NCBI GenBank assembly: GCA_015179025.1
Contig: WHUX01000025.1
Coordinates: forward strand, 1-64,000
Direction of reading: 5' to 3'
Length of the DNA stretch: 64,000 nt
From: Terfezia claveryi
Taxonomy: Eukaryota; Ascomycota; Pezizomycetes; Pezizales; Pezizaceae
The notes under the pieces were generated by a model. The model saw only the letters and a program-made list of their open reading frames with translations. It was not told the DNA's origin and did not search any database. Positions 22,353-34,545 of the stretch are shown here, piece after piece (position 1 is the stretch's first letter; each line of letters begins with the position of its first letter). The position numbers and the translations under genes were made by a program.

Positions 22353-24533
22353 ACATTGGCAGCCAGGTCAAGATTTTCCGGCTTCAGTACCACCTGGTTC
22401 TGGTATTGTAGCCTTTCATCCCCCCCCTTAGAAAGATCTCCTGATCTCCTGGTCAGTGCGTCTGGTTTCCCACCAGCCTTTCCTGGCCAGTACTTGATCT
22501 TGAAGTTGAACCGGGACAGGAATTCCAACTACCTAGCCTGCCGGCGATTCAGCAATTTGGTAGTTGTGAAGTATTCCAGGTTCTTGTAGTTGGAAAGGAC
22601 CTCGATAACCCCTTTCGCTGACTCCAGGTGTGGCCTCCATTCCTCAAAAGCCTGCATAATGGCCATTAATTCCTTATCATAGATCTCGTAATTACACTCC
22701 GTCGGGGAGTGCTTTTTGGAGAAATAGGCCACTGGGTGGAGAACCCATTGACATACTGGGACAGGATTCCGGCGGAGACATAGTCAGAGGCATCCGTTTC
22801 CACGATGCACTCGCTATCGGGGTCAAAATGGGCTAGGATTTGGGTTGAGCAGCAGGCTTCCTTGAGCTTCTCGAAGGCAGATTGGGCTTCTAAACCCCAC
22901 TGGAAGTGCTGGCTTTTGTCCATACCCTTTGTCCTTGTCAACGCTGTCAAGGGTGCCACGATTTTCGAGTATCCCAGGATAAACCAACGGTAGAAGTTGG
23001 CGAATCCCAGGAAGGCCTGTACATCCTTGAGATTGGCTGGAGTTTCCCACTCCTGGATCGCAGCAACCTTCGCAGGGTCTATCTGGATGCCCTCCGTAGT
23101 GATAATTAGCCCCAAATACTTGACCTTCTGCACATGGAACTCGCATTTTTCCGGCTTCAGATATAACCCAGCTCCCTCCAGCTTCTCCAGCACTTGTCGG
23201 ACGTGGATCTTGTGTTCTGCTAGGGTATCCGAGTAAATGAGGATATCATCCAGGTAGGCGGTGCAGAATACGTCCAGAAAGTCCCGCAGAGTGTCATTGA
23301 TAAAGTGCTGAAAAGAGGCGGGGGCATTGGTTAAGCCGAAAGGCATCACATTATACTCAAAATGGCCATATCGCATCCGGAAGGCAGTTTTCCACTCCTC
23401 CCCCTCAGCAATTCGTACCAAGTTGTATGCCCCTCTCAGATCCAATTTGGTGAACCATTTTGCCTTAGAAAGCCTGGCTAATGTCTCCTAGATCAGGGGC
23501 AAGAGGTATCTGTTCTTGACCGTTATCTCGTTCAGGCCACGATAATCAACACACAACCGAAGAGAGCCGTCCGACTTCTTCACGAACAGCACCGGGGTAC
23601 CTGCTGGAGAGGAGCTATGGTGAATGAAGCACTTGTTGAGGTTTTCCTCCAGATACTTTTTTAGAGCTTCCAGTTCCATCCGGGACATCCCATAGAGAGG
23701 TCCATAAGGGGGGGTCTTACCTTCTACCAGTGGGATTGTGTGGTCGTATGGTCGATGGGGGGCAAGCTTCTCCGCGGCTTTCTCAGAGAACAAGTCAATG
23801 AATTCGTAGTATTCACCTGGCACTATGGACTTCTATTCTTCCTTGGACTGTAGCTTATTGATTTCCAGGTTAACTTCCCAGATTGATAGAGTATGGGCTT
23901 TCAGCTTATGCCTTCTGGTAAGGTAAGCAAAGGCCCCTGCTCTAATGAAGTTGATATCGAGGGGTTTTAGTGGGGGGGTTTCTGCCATCACCTGGCTAGG
24001 ATCCTCTATCGGGGGTGGTAGGGCACATATTCCTTTAACGGCAGTCTGTGGGGCACCGCAGTGCTTCTCGCAATACCCACTGTTAAAGTTCAAGGTGTAA
24101 GAGCCAAAGTTAACGGAGACATCATGCATTCGGAGCCAGGGGATCCCCAGGACAATGGGGTATTTGAGCTTGGTTACAAACATGGGGAGGCTTTCCGAAT
24201 GGTCTCCAATGGCACTAGGTAGGTTTGCGAGGTCGGTAATAGCCCCGGAAGAGATAGGTCAGCCATTAATGACATCAAGAAGGCGGGGGGTCTTTAGCTT
24301 GGCTGTTGGTATCGAATTTTTACTGACAAAGGTCTGATCGATGAAGGCTATTCCTGAAGCACCACAACCTATGAGAGCTGATGTTACCACTGTTTTACTA
24401 TTGAATTTAACAGTTATTGGTACTACAAAATGCTCGCCAAACAAGCGAGATTCGTCAACAGACATAAATGCAGGAACAGAGAAAGACGACAAAGACAAAT
24501 GACCTAGGATAGGTCCCTTGCTAGTGTCAGTAA
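22353..24533 (-). pseudogene. B2 RNase H, RT and protease (broken)
   Basis: Reading on the minus strand, protease begins near 24480 ([24 protein letters not shown], so the catalytic Asp is replaced by Gly). RT follows from about 23700 ([45 protein letters not shown]), then RNase H ([29 protein letters not shown]). Stops or shifts lie near 23487, 23833, 24180 and 22740. The LID-to-LIG change alone would inactivate the protease. Confidence 0.87.
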
Positions 24534-24558
24534 CTAGGTAAGGGACTCCACTTTTCCC
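24513..24558 (-). promoter_or_regulatory. Predicted -1 frameshift signal, B2 gag/pol
   Basis: GGGAAAA (24558-24552) is followed by spacer GTGGA and the stem GTCCCTTACCTAG / CTAGCAAGGGAC. One pair is disturbed relative to the other copies (TTA for TTG). Confidence 0.55.
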
Positions 24559-24833
24559 GACTCTTCTAGGGTCTCGGATATCACATGTACGGCCAAGGAG
24601 CGGTTTTTGCAGAGGGGACAGGCCGCGATGAAATAGTCCGCTTTTCCACATGCAATGCATAACCCATTAGTGCGGCGGCAGTCCCTTTCCTCCTGGGTTA
24701 GCCGAGGTCTTCTCGAGGACAAATCCATAGGGGCGGGCCCTTCTGGCACCAGCGAAGGATGTGCCGGTTTGTTGGCTAGGGTCGTGGTTGTTGCGGAGGA
24801 TTGGGCTGGCTTCGGCTGCTGCTGCTGCTGTTG
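24534..24833 (-). pseudogene. B2 gag C-terminus
   Basis: This part holds MDLSSRRPRLTQEERD, then the zinc knuckle CIACGKADYFIAAC. The His of CX2CX4HX4C reads as Tyr (CAC/CAT to TAT), a RIP-type loss. The upstream end is a Gln-rich run interrupted by A2. Confidence 0.8.
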
Positions 24834-25512
24834 TGTAATGAATGGTACTAGACAGTATTCATTCGGTACCGTTTATACAATCTATATCCGTAGGCACGGA
24901 CGTTTGTGTATTTCGGTTCTGCTGAGATGAGACCTCAGAAGGGTAGGGAGATTACTATGTGGGACGTTCCTGAAGGGAACAGTAATTAACTGGTGTAATC
25001 TATATTATATGATTTGTGCTATCTAAGCTATATGATCTTGATCTGATCGGAATATAGGCTTGCTTGCTCTGAAGACTTGCTTGGTTGCTTCTTGTCTTTC
25101 TGTGGATTCCAGAGGGAATCCAGCGGCCTATTTATACTCCTCTGAGATCTGATGACTAAGGAAATAAATACAATAAAGGGTGACACACCAGAAGGTAGTG
25201 CGCTGTACAAAAGGGGTCATGTGGCCATGGTAATGAGTCACACGCCTTAAACGATGGTCATGTGGCCATAGTAATGAGTCACACGCCTTAAACAGAGGTC
25301 ACGCAGCCATAATGAGGGTGTCTTCATATAGCAGGTGCCATGGAACTTCCCATGGCAGATTCCGTGTGCTATGGACGCTTATAAAGCAATAGGAGGTGGT
25401 AGAAGGCTAGTCCTTCAACCGAGAGCTTAGTTATATAAACATAGTAGTAATATAGGAAATACAAAAGTATATAATCAATTATATAAGCAATGAAACAACG
25501 TTCTCCATTACA
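24834..25512 (-). repeat. 3' LTR of A2
   Basis: 679 bp, preceded in element orientation by the purine tract CTATGTGGGGAAG (25525-25513). TATA-like TATAAATAGG lies on the minus strand near 25137-25128. Confidence 0.93.
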
Positions 25513-25589
25513 CTTCCCCACATAGAAGGATTTCCTGTCCTTACTTCCTTCGCTCTGCCATATTGGTTTCCATACGTCCTAAGATTTGA

Positions 25590-27303
25590 TGCATTGTTAA
25601 TACATTAGCATTAACATGAATATCCTTAGTGTTTCCTTGACTCATGATTCTATCTCGTTCTTGTTGGATGAGAGCTCGGGTCTCATCTCTAGTTCGTGGT
25701 CCTTATTTTCCTTTAGTCCTTCGACGTCTCTTGAATGTATCTTCCATACTTCCGGTCATCCAGAAGTCTTGAAGAATTTCGGTGGTGATATCCTTGGTGT
25801 TTACTCAGGAATCATATTTAGGAGTGTATCCTAGCCATCTGACCTTATATTGTCTTTCTCCAGTTCGAGGAGCTGTTCTGAATTCTAATACCTTTTCAAC
25901 TTCATAACGATCTTCTTGAATTGGTCCTGGTTCCTGAGATTGTCTGTGAGGGAACTGGGTGGGATCGTTTTTGTAGGATGGTTTGAGTTTGCTAATATGA
26001 AAAGTATTATATATGAGGTGGAGGTCAGGTTGACTGGATAGGTCTAGGCTATAGTTATTGCGTTTCCGATTACTAGAAATAATGTGAAAAGGGCCTAGCC
26101 ATTTTGGTTTGAGTTTGGGTGAGACGTTCGATAGGTTGACGTTTTCTGAAGAAAGCATAACTTGTTGTCTGACTGAAAATTTGGCTGTATTGGGTAGTCG
26201 TTTGTTCGCTTGAGATGCTTGAGTCTTCTTGGCGTCATATAGGTTTTTAGACGTTACCTCATGACGTTCATTTGCTGGTACATATGCATTAATGGGGTAT
26301 GGAAGTATCTATACGCTAAGATGTGCATTAAATCCAAATAGTGTGGAAAAGGGACTATTCTGTCTAGCGGCATTATATTTAGAGTTAAGTTTCAACTGTA
26401 TCTCTGGTAGTTTCTGTAGCCAATCAAATTCTTCGATTTTACAGGCTCTTGCTACTTGTAGAATTTCTTTGTTCACAATTTCCGATTGTCCGTCTGCATG
26501 TGGATGATATGCAGGGGACGGTTCCAACTTGATTCCTTTATTCCTAGCCCAATCTTGAAAGTGCGTTGACATAAAAAGAGTGTCGCAGTCAAAAACAATA
26601 CAGAAAGGGTATCCCATTGTCGGGACTACATGAGTATCAAAGGTAGCAGTACATTGTTCTGCTGTGAAATTATCTGAGACAGGAATAAGAAACTTGAATC
26701 CTGATTGTCTATCGACAATCGTCTAAAGTCGTGAAATACAAACTACATGATCTTCTTCAACAGGAATATTCGGGTACAAAATTGAACACTTAGTAAATAC
26801 AGGTGCTACTTTAAGAAAATCCATCGATATGTCAGTCCATGGCCTGCTTGGTACATGTAATGGGGTTACGAGTCCAAGTGGCGCCTTGTTGGAATACTTT
26901 GTCCGTTGACAAGTATCATAACTTCTGATATAGTCCTTAGTTGGTTCTGCAAAGGACTGGCAATCATATCGGTCAGTAAGATATTTCATCGTTTTTTCAA
27001 TGCCACCATGAGCGGTTGCTTCATGTGCATCTTTAATAACCAATTCGAGATAGTTCTTACCTTCGATGTTAAAGGCAGAGGGCAAGACTAGTCTCCATTG
27101 TCCTTGTCGGTTCTTGATATACAAAAATCCATCTTTTATTCTATGATCCTTACGGTTCACAAAGGTATCATAGTAGTTCTTCCAGATAGGACATACTCTC
27201 ATGCATGATTGATACGCGGCTTTCATACCTGTTCCTTGGTCAAGCCAGTGTGTGATGAAGTAGTCCTTGTCGTCTTCCCATCCGTCGCTGATGTGCTTCT
27301 CTT
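25590..27303 (-). pseudogene. A2 integrase and chromodomain (broken)
   Basis: The frame at 26723-27466 covers the linker end and the HHCC finger (HEATAHGG; the first Cys is Tyr in SYDTCQRTK), followed by ISMDFLKVAP. The frame at 26309-26617 has VFDCDTLFMS and ADGQSEIVNKE. The frame at 25805-26158 has the C-terminal SSENVNLS region, WLGPFHIIS and the chromodomain (YEVEKVLEF, QYKVRWLGY), ending in a stop where Trp is expected (YDS then TAA/TGA region near 25805). The tail to about 25590 is Arg/Glu-rich. Confidence 0.87.
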
Positions 27304-28310
27304 CAATGGCTACTCGCTTTTTAGAACGAGTGGTGACGGCGGCAGTGTTGATTGGAATTGCGTTGCTGCTGCTAGCAGTTGCAGCTGGTTGTTGAGGTGC
27401 ATTCCATGGTTGTTGTGGGGCAACAGGAGTATTCATGATCTCCTGTTCCATTTGTCGGTTAGTCATCTGTTCGGTAGGGTTACTGAACTGAATGCTGGGT
27501 TGGAGAATGGGTTGTGTCCGCTTGTTGGCAATCTATCTTTTTGCCCATTCTCCGATTTCCTGGATAGCTTCTTCACAGCTGAGAGCTGGTGGAGGTGGAT
27601 AAGCTGGCGTTTGTTGTACTGGTGCTAGTTCCTTTTGAGGCTCATTTGCGGATAGGATATGTGCAATACGAGTCGTAAGGAATTCCTTCTCCTTCGTAAG
27701 AACTGAGGCTGTCAGGTTACAGTTCAAACTGCCATGTCCGTGGTGGTTGCAGATTGCACATGTTTCGATGGTGAACATGCGGTTGTTCATGGCGTGGGAG
27801 CTGCTATGAACTGGACAGTAAAAATCGCGGCAAAAGGACTAGTGCATCCTTTTGTATTGTTGCCAATTGCTATGAGCCAGGTCGATAGCAATTTCTTTCG
27901 CTTCTTCAGGAGCGAGGGTATTTTGTTGTGCGTTTTCAGAAGATGAAGGCCTATATCTTAGTCCAAGAACTGTTAAGGGTTTGTTCTAGTTTATATTGGG
28001 TACACAATCATACCGGCTGAAAACTTCTTCTGGTATAGTAGATAGAGTCTCGTCATCTGAGGACTCTTCTTCCTTCATCATGTCATATTCGCTTTCTTCA
28101 TCCTGGATGCCCTCGAAGTATGGACAGAAGATATGGTGTCCAAGTTCTTTGGCTCTTCCACAACATTTGTTGAAGTCGCAGTTGACATGCTTGAAATTAA
28201 TAGCTCCGCGAGAAACCATATTGTTCTGAGTAGAGGTTTCTGGTAATTGGAAAGTTCTTAAAGCGTTGGTAGAGATGTTGCGGTTGTAGATGTGGTTAGG
28301 AGGATCGATG
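27304..28310 (-). pseudogene. A2 Cys/His-rich linker between RNase H and integrase
   Basis: The homologue of 5831-7001 in A1. It has a CDFNKCCGRAKELGHHIFC cluster (about 28180-28125), the acidic KEEESSDDETLS, the CAICNHHGHGSLNC knuckle (about 27750) and a Pro-rich tail. The second knuckle found in A1 (CDFCKFSGHNASTC) is missing because of a 157-bp deletion at ATTGA near 27305. The two copies agree in the remaining Cys/His residues. Confidence 0.65.
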
Positions 28311-30230
28311 CTGTTGGAGATATAATCGTCCTCGGTGGTGGGAGTATCCAAGTATTTATGCTTTCTTGATAGAGTGTCTGCTATCAAATTTTCCTTTCCT
28401 GTGGTATGCTGTATGTCTGTATCAAATTCCATTAGGTAATCTTGCCATCGCCTCAATTTTTGACTTACGGGCGTTTGAGTATGGAAGGTTACTAACGGTT
28501 TGTGGTCGGTAAGGATAGTGAACTTGTGACCTCTCAATTGTGCTTCAAAAAATTTTAATGAGTTAATAATCGCTAATAATTCCTTTTGAAAGGTAGGATA
28601 ATTGAGTTGTGCTGGATTAAATTTTCTAGAGTGGAAGCATGATGGTTTGATGTGCGTCAATGGTCCTTGACCTATCCAAGATCCTAGTCCTACATCACTA
28701 GCATCACAGACTAAATATTTGGGTTCAGTAGATTCATTATTCCAGGGTTTTAAAACATGTGGGGAATTCACGAGTTCCTTGAGTTTTTCAAACGCTGCGT
28801 TATGAGTATCTGTCCATTCCCATTTCTTTGTTTCTCCTTGCAGTTCTGACAGGGTGCTTGCATACGATGCCAAGTCAGGAATAAATCTGCTGAGATAATT
28901 AACTATTCCAAGGAATCCTCTAAGATCCTTTTTTCTTGTAAGAGTCGGAAATGTTAATATAGTAGTCCTCTTCTTCGGGTCTACATGTAATCCATCTGAT
29001 GTCAAAACGTGTCCTAAGATTTTCAATCTTGGAGTAAAGAACTGGCATTTGCTTTCTTTGAGATAGAATTTCTGATCCTGTAGACATTGAAGTACTTTCT
29101 TCAATAATTCTATATGTTCTTCATACGTTTTAGAGAATATAATAATATCATCAATATAGATGATTAAATTTTTATAGACCATGTCTTTGAAAATTTCATG
29201 CATAACGCGAACCATGGTGGCTGGTGAGTTACGATCCCCTTGTTGCATAACTCTACTTCTGCAATATCCCATGTGACATAAAAAGGTAGAGTATTGCTCA
29301 GATTCTTCATCATTCCTGATATTAAAAAATCCGTCGGCTAAGTCGACCTTAGTCCAAATGGGATTCTCCGCTACTAGTTCAATTGCTTCATTAATATCTG
29401 GCAATGGGGTGTGATTCGGTTCGACGGCTAAATTGCAGTCTCGACAGTCATTGACATGTCGAGCTTCTTCCGATTTATCTCATTTAGGAATAGTGAACAT
29501 GACTACAGCATTTGTGTCATTTTCTACTCTATATATGTGACCTGATGCTTCTTCTTCGACTAATTTGTCATGGATTTGTTGTCTAAATCGATGTCCTGAG
29601 GGTCGCCATTTTGGTATCCAAGTAGCTCCTGCTTTTGGTTTGATAGAGTGATTAATTTTTCTTAGTGGCGGTAATTCCCGTGGAATTGTCTTGGGAAATA
29701 ATAAGGGAAACTCCGTTACAGGGTTGAATTGTTTCTGTACCGTAGAAACAACTGTCACGAGTTCTCTTTCTGAATCGGTTTCATCTGCATCACTAATATT
29801 TTCCCAATTATCCGGTTCACTATAATCTGCGACTGATTTACAGCTGACCTGTGTATACGCTGATCTTATACCATTCGCCATAGTTCTAGATCCCTTCCAT
29901 ACACTTAGCTGGAATCGTGGAATGTTTCCCAGTTGGATAGTAACTGGTTCCTGATGGGCAGGAATTATTGCTCGCACTTTACTGAGAGCAGGTTCTCCTA
30001 GTATCATGTCCCATCCAGTCAAATGAGCTACATAGAACGTTCGTTCTTCTACATAACCTATCCAATCAAGTTTGATAGTACAAGCTTTGTCTATCATTCC
30101 TTTTGAGCTTTAATTGCAGTACTTAATGATTTCTTCTCGATACTTCTAGTTGGTATTTTGTATAGGTGTATAAATTGAGAATTGATTAAGTCTCCTCCTT
30201 CGTTTGGAGATCAATTAAAGCTAGTGCGGG
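28311..30230 (-). pseudogene. A2 RNase H, RT and protease
   Basis: One frame (27986-29404) covers most of RT from the WTKVDLADGFFNIRN motif through YIDD (IIYIDDIIIFSK) and the whole RNase H (VCDASDVGLGSWIG, ELLAIINSLKFFEAQLRG, TDHKPL). Another (29480-30097) covers the protease end and RT fingers (ELPPLRKINHSIKPKAGATW). The protease segment ALIDLQTKEE shifts frame at 30186. As in A1, DLQT stands where DSG or DTG is usual. Confidence 0.9.
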
Positions 30231-32150
30231 GTGTTCGTTAGCTCTAATGAATACCTTGCTAAAATCTGGTACCTGTCTTGACAAGGGTCGTTCCTTGATT
30301 TTATCCTTGTTGTTTTTATCCTTGGTGGCTATCGGCATAGCTAAATCTTGTGCGGCTGTATGCATGGGTACCTTATTTTTTCGTTTCCTATAGTCCTTGT
30401 AGGAGTGTCCAGGGTTCCAACACCATAGACATTTCTTGTCTTTAATTAATTGCATCTTCGTCTTCTGATCCAATTTTTTTGTGATGTTGTCCCAATCTGA
30501 GTCCTTCCGATTTTCTGTGTTGGGTTTGGTGTTGGGATTGCTGCTAGGATTAAATCCTGTTTTTTGTCGTTGATTCTGGTCCCTGCATGGACCATGACTT
30601 CTGTTTTCATTCCGAGGGTATTGTCGTCGGGATGTATTTGTTGTGGGTGGTGGGGCAATATCCTTTTTGGAAGCTTCATATGACTCCGCTTGATGTACGA
30701 GCTGATCATATGACCATTCTTCTTTGATTAAAGGAATTAATGTAGCTGACATATATGGCGGCAGGTGATTAAGAAACTTTCTTCTTTTTACTTCCTGCGA
30801 TATTGATTGTTTGCCATCCTTGTCAATCAATTTGATTTGCATTTCAGTAAGCCAGTTGGCAAACTGTTTGATTCCCATGTGACGTCCGTCCTTGTATGGT
30901 GTGACTGTCTCTTATCGTTTCCACAAAATATCCTTACTAGTAGAGGGTATCAGAAAATCCCTTAGCGCTAGTATGAATCCAAAGAATGTCATATTCTTTC
31001 CTTTTTCTCTTAGGAATTGATTATAAGTAGTGAGCGCGCTTCCTTCCATTCTGAATCCAACAATTTCCAGAGCTGAAGTGCCTTCTAAATCTATTCTTTT
31101 GAGAACAAACCAACGTTGCATTGCGGTGGCCCAAGAGTCAAAATATTGTGAGTCTTGCCATTTTTTGTCTTCTCCTCTTAATTTTTCTGGCATATCAATC
31201 TTTATTCCTTTTAAAGCATTCGTTGCTTTATGGTTACCCGTTGTAACCATTCCTGTTGTAGATTCCTATTGTTGGTGTTCAACTGATTTTCCTCGTTTGG
31301 GTTTTCTTTTAAAGTTTGACTTGCAACTGACGATGCCTTATCAGAGTCCGAGCTATCATCTCCGCTATCATCGGGGTCTCGTCCTCCTCCTTGTGTTTTC
31401 TGCTGCTGTTGGTCTAGTCCTGTATCTAGATCATCATCGTCTTCTGGTAATTCTATATCTTCTGGTGGTTGGTCTTTGTCGTCTGGTTCTTTGGCTCACC
31501 CAGTCCTCCTTTCTGGTGTCTCAGGTGCTCGACCTTTGCCTTTCGATTGATCTTTTGGTGTTCTCAGGAACGCTCCTGGAAGTTCTTTGCTAGGATTGAA
31601 AAAATCCTCCGAGGTATGTGCTGATTCTTCTAGATGAGTACCACTCATCATGAATGCCATTATTTCTTCCCAGTTATTTATTACCCAATTCGGTTTCCTT
31701 AAAAGTGGAACAACAGGTTTCCTTAATTCTTTACTTAAAAATGCGTTCATTTCTAAGTCTTCTTCTTTGAATGGGTAAGGTGTTAGCCATAAGTAGTGTT
31801 TTGCTACGGCTTCTATTAAGAGTCGAGTATCATCAGGATGATACTGTTGGGCATGTCCCATTGAGCGAGTATATTTCAAAATCTCCTCAATTGTTGGAAG
31901 ATGTCTATCCCAAAATTCTTCTGGTGCGAGAGGTAAAGCCATACTAAAATATAGTTTGGTTCCTGCTCCACCTAGTTCTCCTATTTCTATATTGATGGGC
32001 AGATTTATTTCCCCTTCTGTGTTAGGAATTATAAATCTGGTCTTTCTGGAGTTTCTTCTACTAATTTCTTAATATCTTCGGGTAACATAGTTAACCGTCT
32101 CGACCTCTTAGTCTTCTTACTAAGTTCGGACGCCATTATGTCTGATTTCG
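30231..32150 (-). pseudogene. A2 gag (broken)
   Basis: Fragments on the minus strand: N-terminus from about 32146 (MTKSDIMASELSKKTKRSR) with a 1-nt shift near 32050; 31496-31942 with the acidic linker start; 30912-31250 with the capsid-like domain; and 30186-30878 with its end plus the zinc knuckle CLWCWNPGHSYKDY, where the last Cys is Tyr. The knuckle frame runs on into the protease, so gag and pol are in one frame. Confidence 0.85.
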
Positions 32151-32739
32151 TCATCTGTCCGCAACCAAATACAGCTGGTTATGCATATGATCGTCGAGTT
32201 ACTTTTCTTCTTTGGCACCTTTCTGTGCTGATGGTGTGGTGGCTGATGATCCTTATGATCTCCGTTCGACTGAAGGTTCTGTTGGCTCGGTGGCTCACGA
32301 GGCTAGTGAGGCTGGATGTCAGGATCCTGATGTTTCTTATGGTCCTGGTTTTTCTTCGTCTACTGGTCTAGAATCTAGTTCTAGTTCTTCCGGCAAGAGT
32401 GTCACGTTTTCTGATTGGTGTGTTGAGGTAGACGTTGGGGGCGCAGAGGTATTGGTAGAGATGTCTGGGCCTAAGGAAGGTTCTGATGGAGGTAATTCTT
32501 TTCTGGAGGAAATGGCTACAGTGGAGGCAGCGAGATTTGAGCCTTGGGATTGTGACGCTTGGTTGTTTAGACCAATTATTCCTGGGACCTGGGGGGCCGG
32601 TTTTTCAATGGTGTACTGGATTTACAGGTACAGATGTAATGGCGGTTGCCAGGAGTGCAAGATGAGTTGTCGATCTTATTGGGAAAAGTGTTGTGAACGA
32701 GGGTGGGATTGTTTAATGTGGGATACCACTGCCCGTTAG
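32138..32739 (+). CDS. Antisense open frame in A2 leader (uncertain)
   Basis: Antisense to A2. An ATG at 32138 opens MSDFVICPQPN, a 1-nt difference from A1 near 32190 shifts the frame, and 32212-32739 continues as a 175-codon frame. It ends with a Cys-rich tail (CNGGCQECKMSCRSYWEKCC). It is homologous to 1234-1770 in A1. I recognise no family. It may be an accessory antisense gene or a passive consequence of leader composition. Confidence 0.25.
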
Positions 32740-32967
32740 AGCTCTGCTTAGCTTGCTTCTAAGTCTTTTGTTGATGTACTGCAGTTGAGAGTCTGATGTC
32801 TGTTTGTTGGATATTTTGTTGGCTAGCTAGTTGAATAATGATATCGATTTTATATGTGCACTTGGGTGTCGAATTGTATACACTTGCGTGAGTGTAATAA
32901 AAGTATCCGAAGGTTGATCAGGCCTTGGATTTAAGAGTAAAGATTAGGTAAGTGAGTTAAAAAAAAT

Positions 32968-33643
32968 GTAATGAATGGTACTAGACAGTATTCATTCAGT
33001 ACCGTTTATACAATCTATATCCGTAGGCACGGACGTTTGTGTATTTCGGTTCTGCTGAGGTGAGACCTCAGAAGGGTAGGGAGATTACTATGTGGGACGT
33101 TCCCGAAGGGAACAGTAATTAACTGGTGTAATCTATCTTATATGATTTGTGCTATCTAAGCTATATGATCTTGATCTGATCGGAATATAGGCTTGCTTGC
33201 TCTGAAGGCTTGCTTGGTTGCTTCTTGTCTTTCTGTGGATTCCAGAGGGAATCCAGCGGCCTATTTATACTCCTCTGAGATCTGATGACTAAGGAAATAA
33301 ATACAATAAAGGGTGGCACACCAGAAGGTGGTGCGCTGTACAAAAGGGGTCATGTAGCCATAGTAATGAGTCACACGCCTTAAACGATGGTCATGTGGCC
33401 ATAGTAATGAGTCACACGCCTTAAACAGAGGTCACGCGGCCATAATGAGGGTGTCTTCATATGGCAGTGCCATGGAACTTCCCATGGCAGATTCCGCATG
33501 CTATGGATGCTTATAAAGCATTAGGAGGTGGTAGAAGGCTAGTCCTTCAACCTAGAGCTTAGTTACATAACATAGTAGTAATATAGGAAATACAAAAGTA
33601 TATAATCAATTATATAAGCAATGAAACAACATTCTCCATTACA
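32968..33643 (-). repeat. 5' LTR of A2
   Basis: 676 bp from TGTAATGAATGG to CCATTACA on the plus strand. It agrees with 24834-25512 except for scattered transitions and small indels. Confidence 0.93.
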
Positions 33644-34509
33644 TGTTGTGCCTGGTGGGTGGTTGGTCGGAAGGCCAGTCGGTGGCATAACCTGGCCATT
33701 CGTTGCTCTACCATGGAGGCCTGGTCGATCAATTCCTCGAGGGTATCAACCGCAGGGAGGGTAACCATGGCTTGTTGGAGCTTATCGCTGAGCCCCTCCT
33801 GGAATTACTTGAACTTAGCCTGGTCGTTCTACCTTACCTCTGCGGCCAGCCTCGAGAACTCTGCAATATAAGTAGACAGCTCTGAGTTGCGCTATCTCAG
33901 TGCCCGGAGCACTCGACTGGCCGTCCCCACTGCATCAGGATCTCCGAACGACCTATCCAGGATTGTGAAAAGGGCCGAGATATCGTTGAGCTTGATCTCA
34001 GTTTCAAGGACGTATGGCTGGATCTAGTCACAAGCTTTCCCCTCTAGCAAGGCGAAAAAGTATGCCAGTCGATGTTGTTCTGACGGGAACCTAGCAGAAT
34101 CTCTGTTGAGCTTGAGGTTGACTGCATTCTTCCAGGCTCGTAGACGAGCCTAGTCCCCATTGAACTTGGGGGGTGTTGGAATGCTTTCGATCTTGTTGCT
34201 ATTGGCTGCTGTTGGTATTGCAAGGTTCCCTAGGGCGCGGCTGAGGTTTTGGACCGTAGTCCGTTCGTTGGCTAGGGCAAGGTTCACATGGTCAAGATCC
34301 GTCTGGAGGACTGTGATCTCTTCGTCGGCAGATCTCAGCTTTCGTTTGGCCACGGCCAGGCTGTTGCCGAGTTCGGCCCCGATAGCATCCATGGCCTCGA
34401 AGATGTCAATGATTTCTCGATGATAGGCACTCAATTCGTTTGGGCCTGAGGGTATAGGGGAGCTTCTCTAGGTCTGGAACCTGACAGCGGGTGGTGGGGT
34501 TCTGGACAT
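33644..34509 (-). pseudogene. B2 gag, N-terminal and central part
   Basis: The start is the ATG at 34509. It matches D1 and E1 gag (REIIDIFEAMDAIGAELGNSLAVA; coiled coil ADEEITVLQTDLDH; TPPKFNGD), with stops near 34470 and 34150. The capsid-like part has several stops. The reading continues past A2 at 24833. Confidence 0.8.
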
Positions 34510-34520
34510 GACAGCGTACC

Positions 34521-34545
34521 AGTTGGTCGAGAAGATCCAACATAG
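34521..34545 (-). promoter_or_regulatory. Primer-site hairpin of B2
   Basis: On the minus strand CTATGTTGGATC lies next to the LTR. The hairpin is GTTGG-A-TCT-TCT-CGA-CCAAC, with the third inner pair broken. Confidence 0.4.

Larger units (their letters stand above)
24834..33643 (-). mobile_element. A2: complete Ty3/gypsy chromovirus, family A
   Basis: This 8.8-kb element lies in inverse orientation to A1 and is flanked by a perfect duplication TGTTG (24829-24833 and 33644-33648). LTRs are 24834-25512 (3') and 32968-33643 (5'). It lacks the 248-bp insertion of A1 and has lost 157 bp of the linker region by a deletion at ATTGA repeats. It holds the longest RT/RNase H frame in the window (472 codons). 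Confidence 0.95.

Noticed and set aside
22236..22589. Ser-Ala repeat protein on the plus strand
   Set aside because: It is the antisense reading of the Ala-Glu/Ala-Asp tract in B2 pol.
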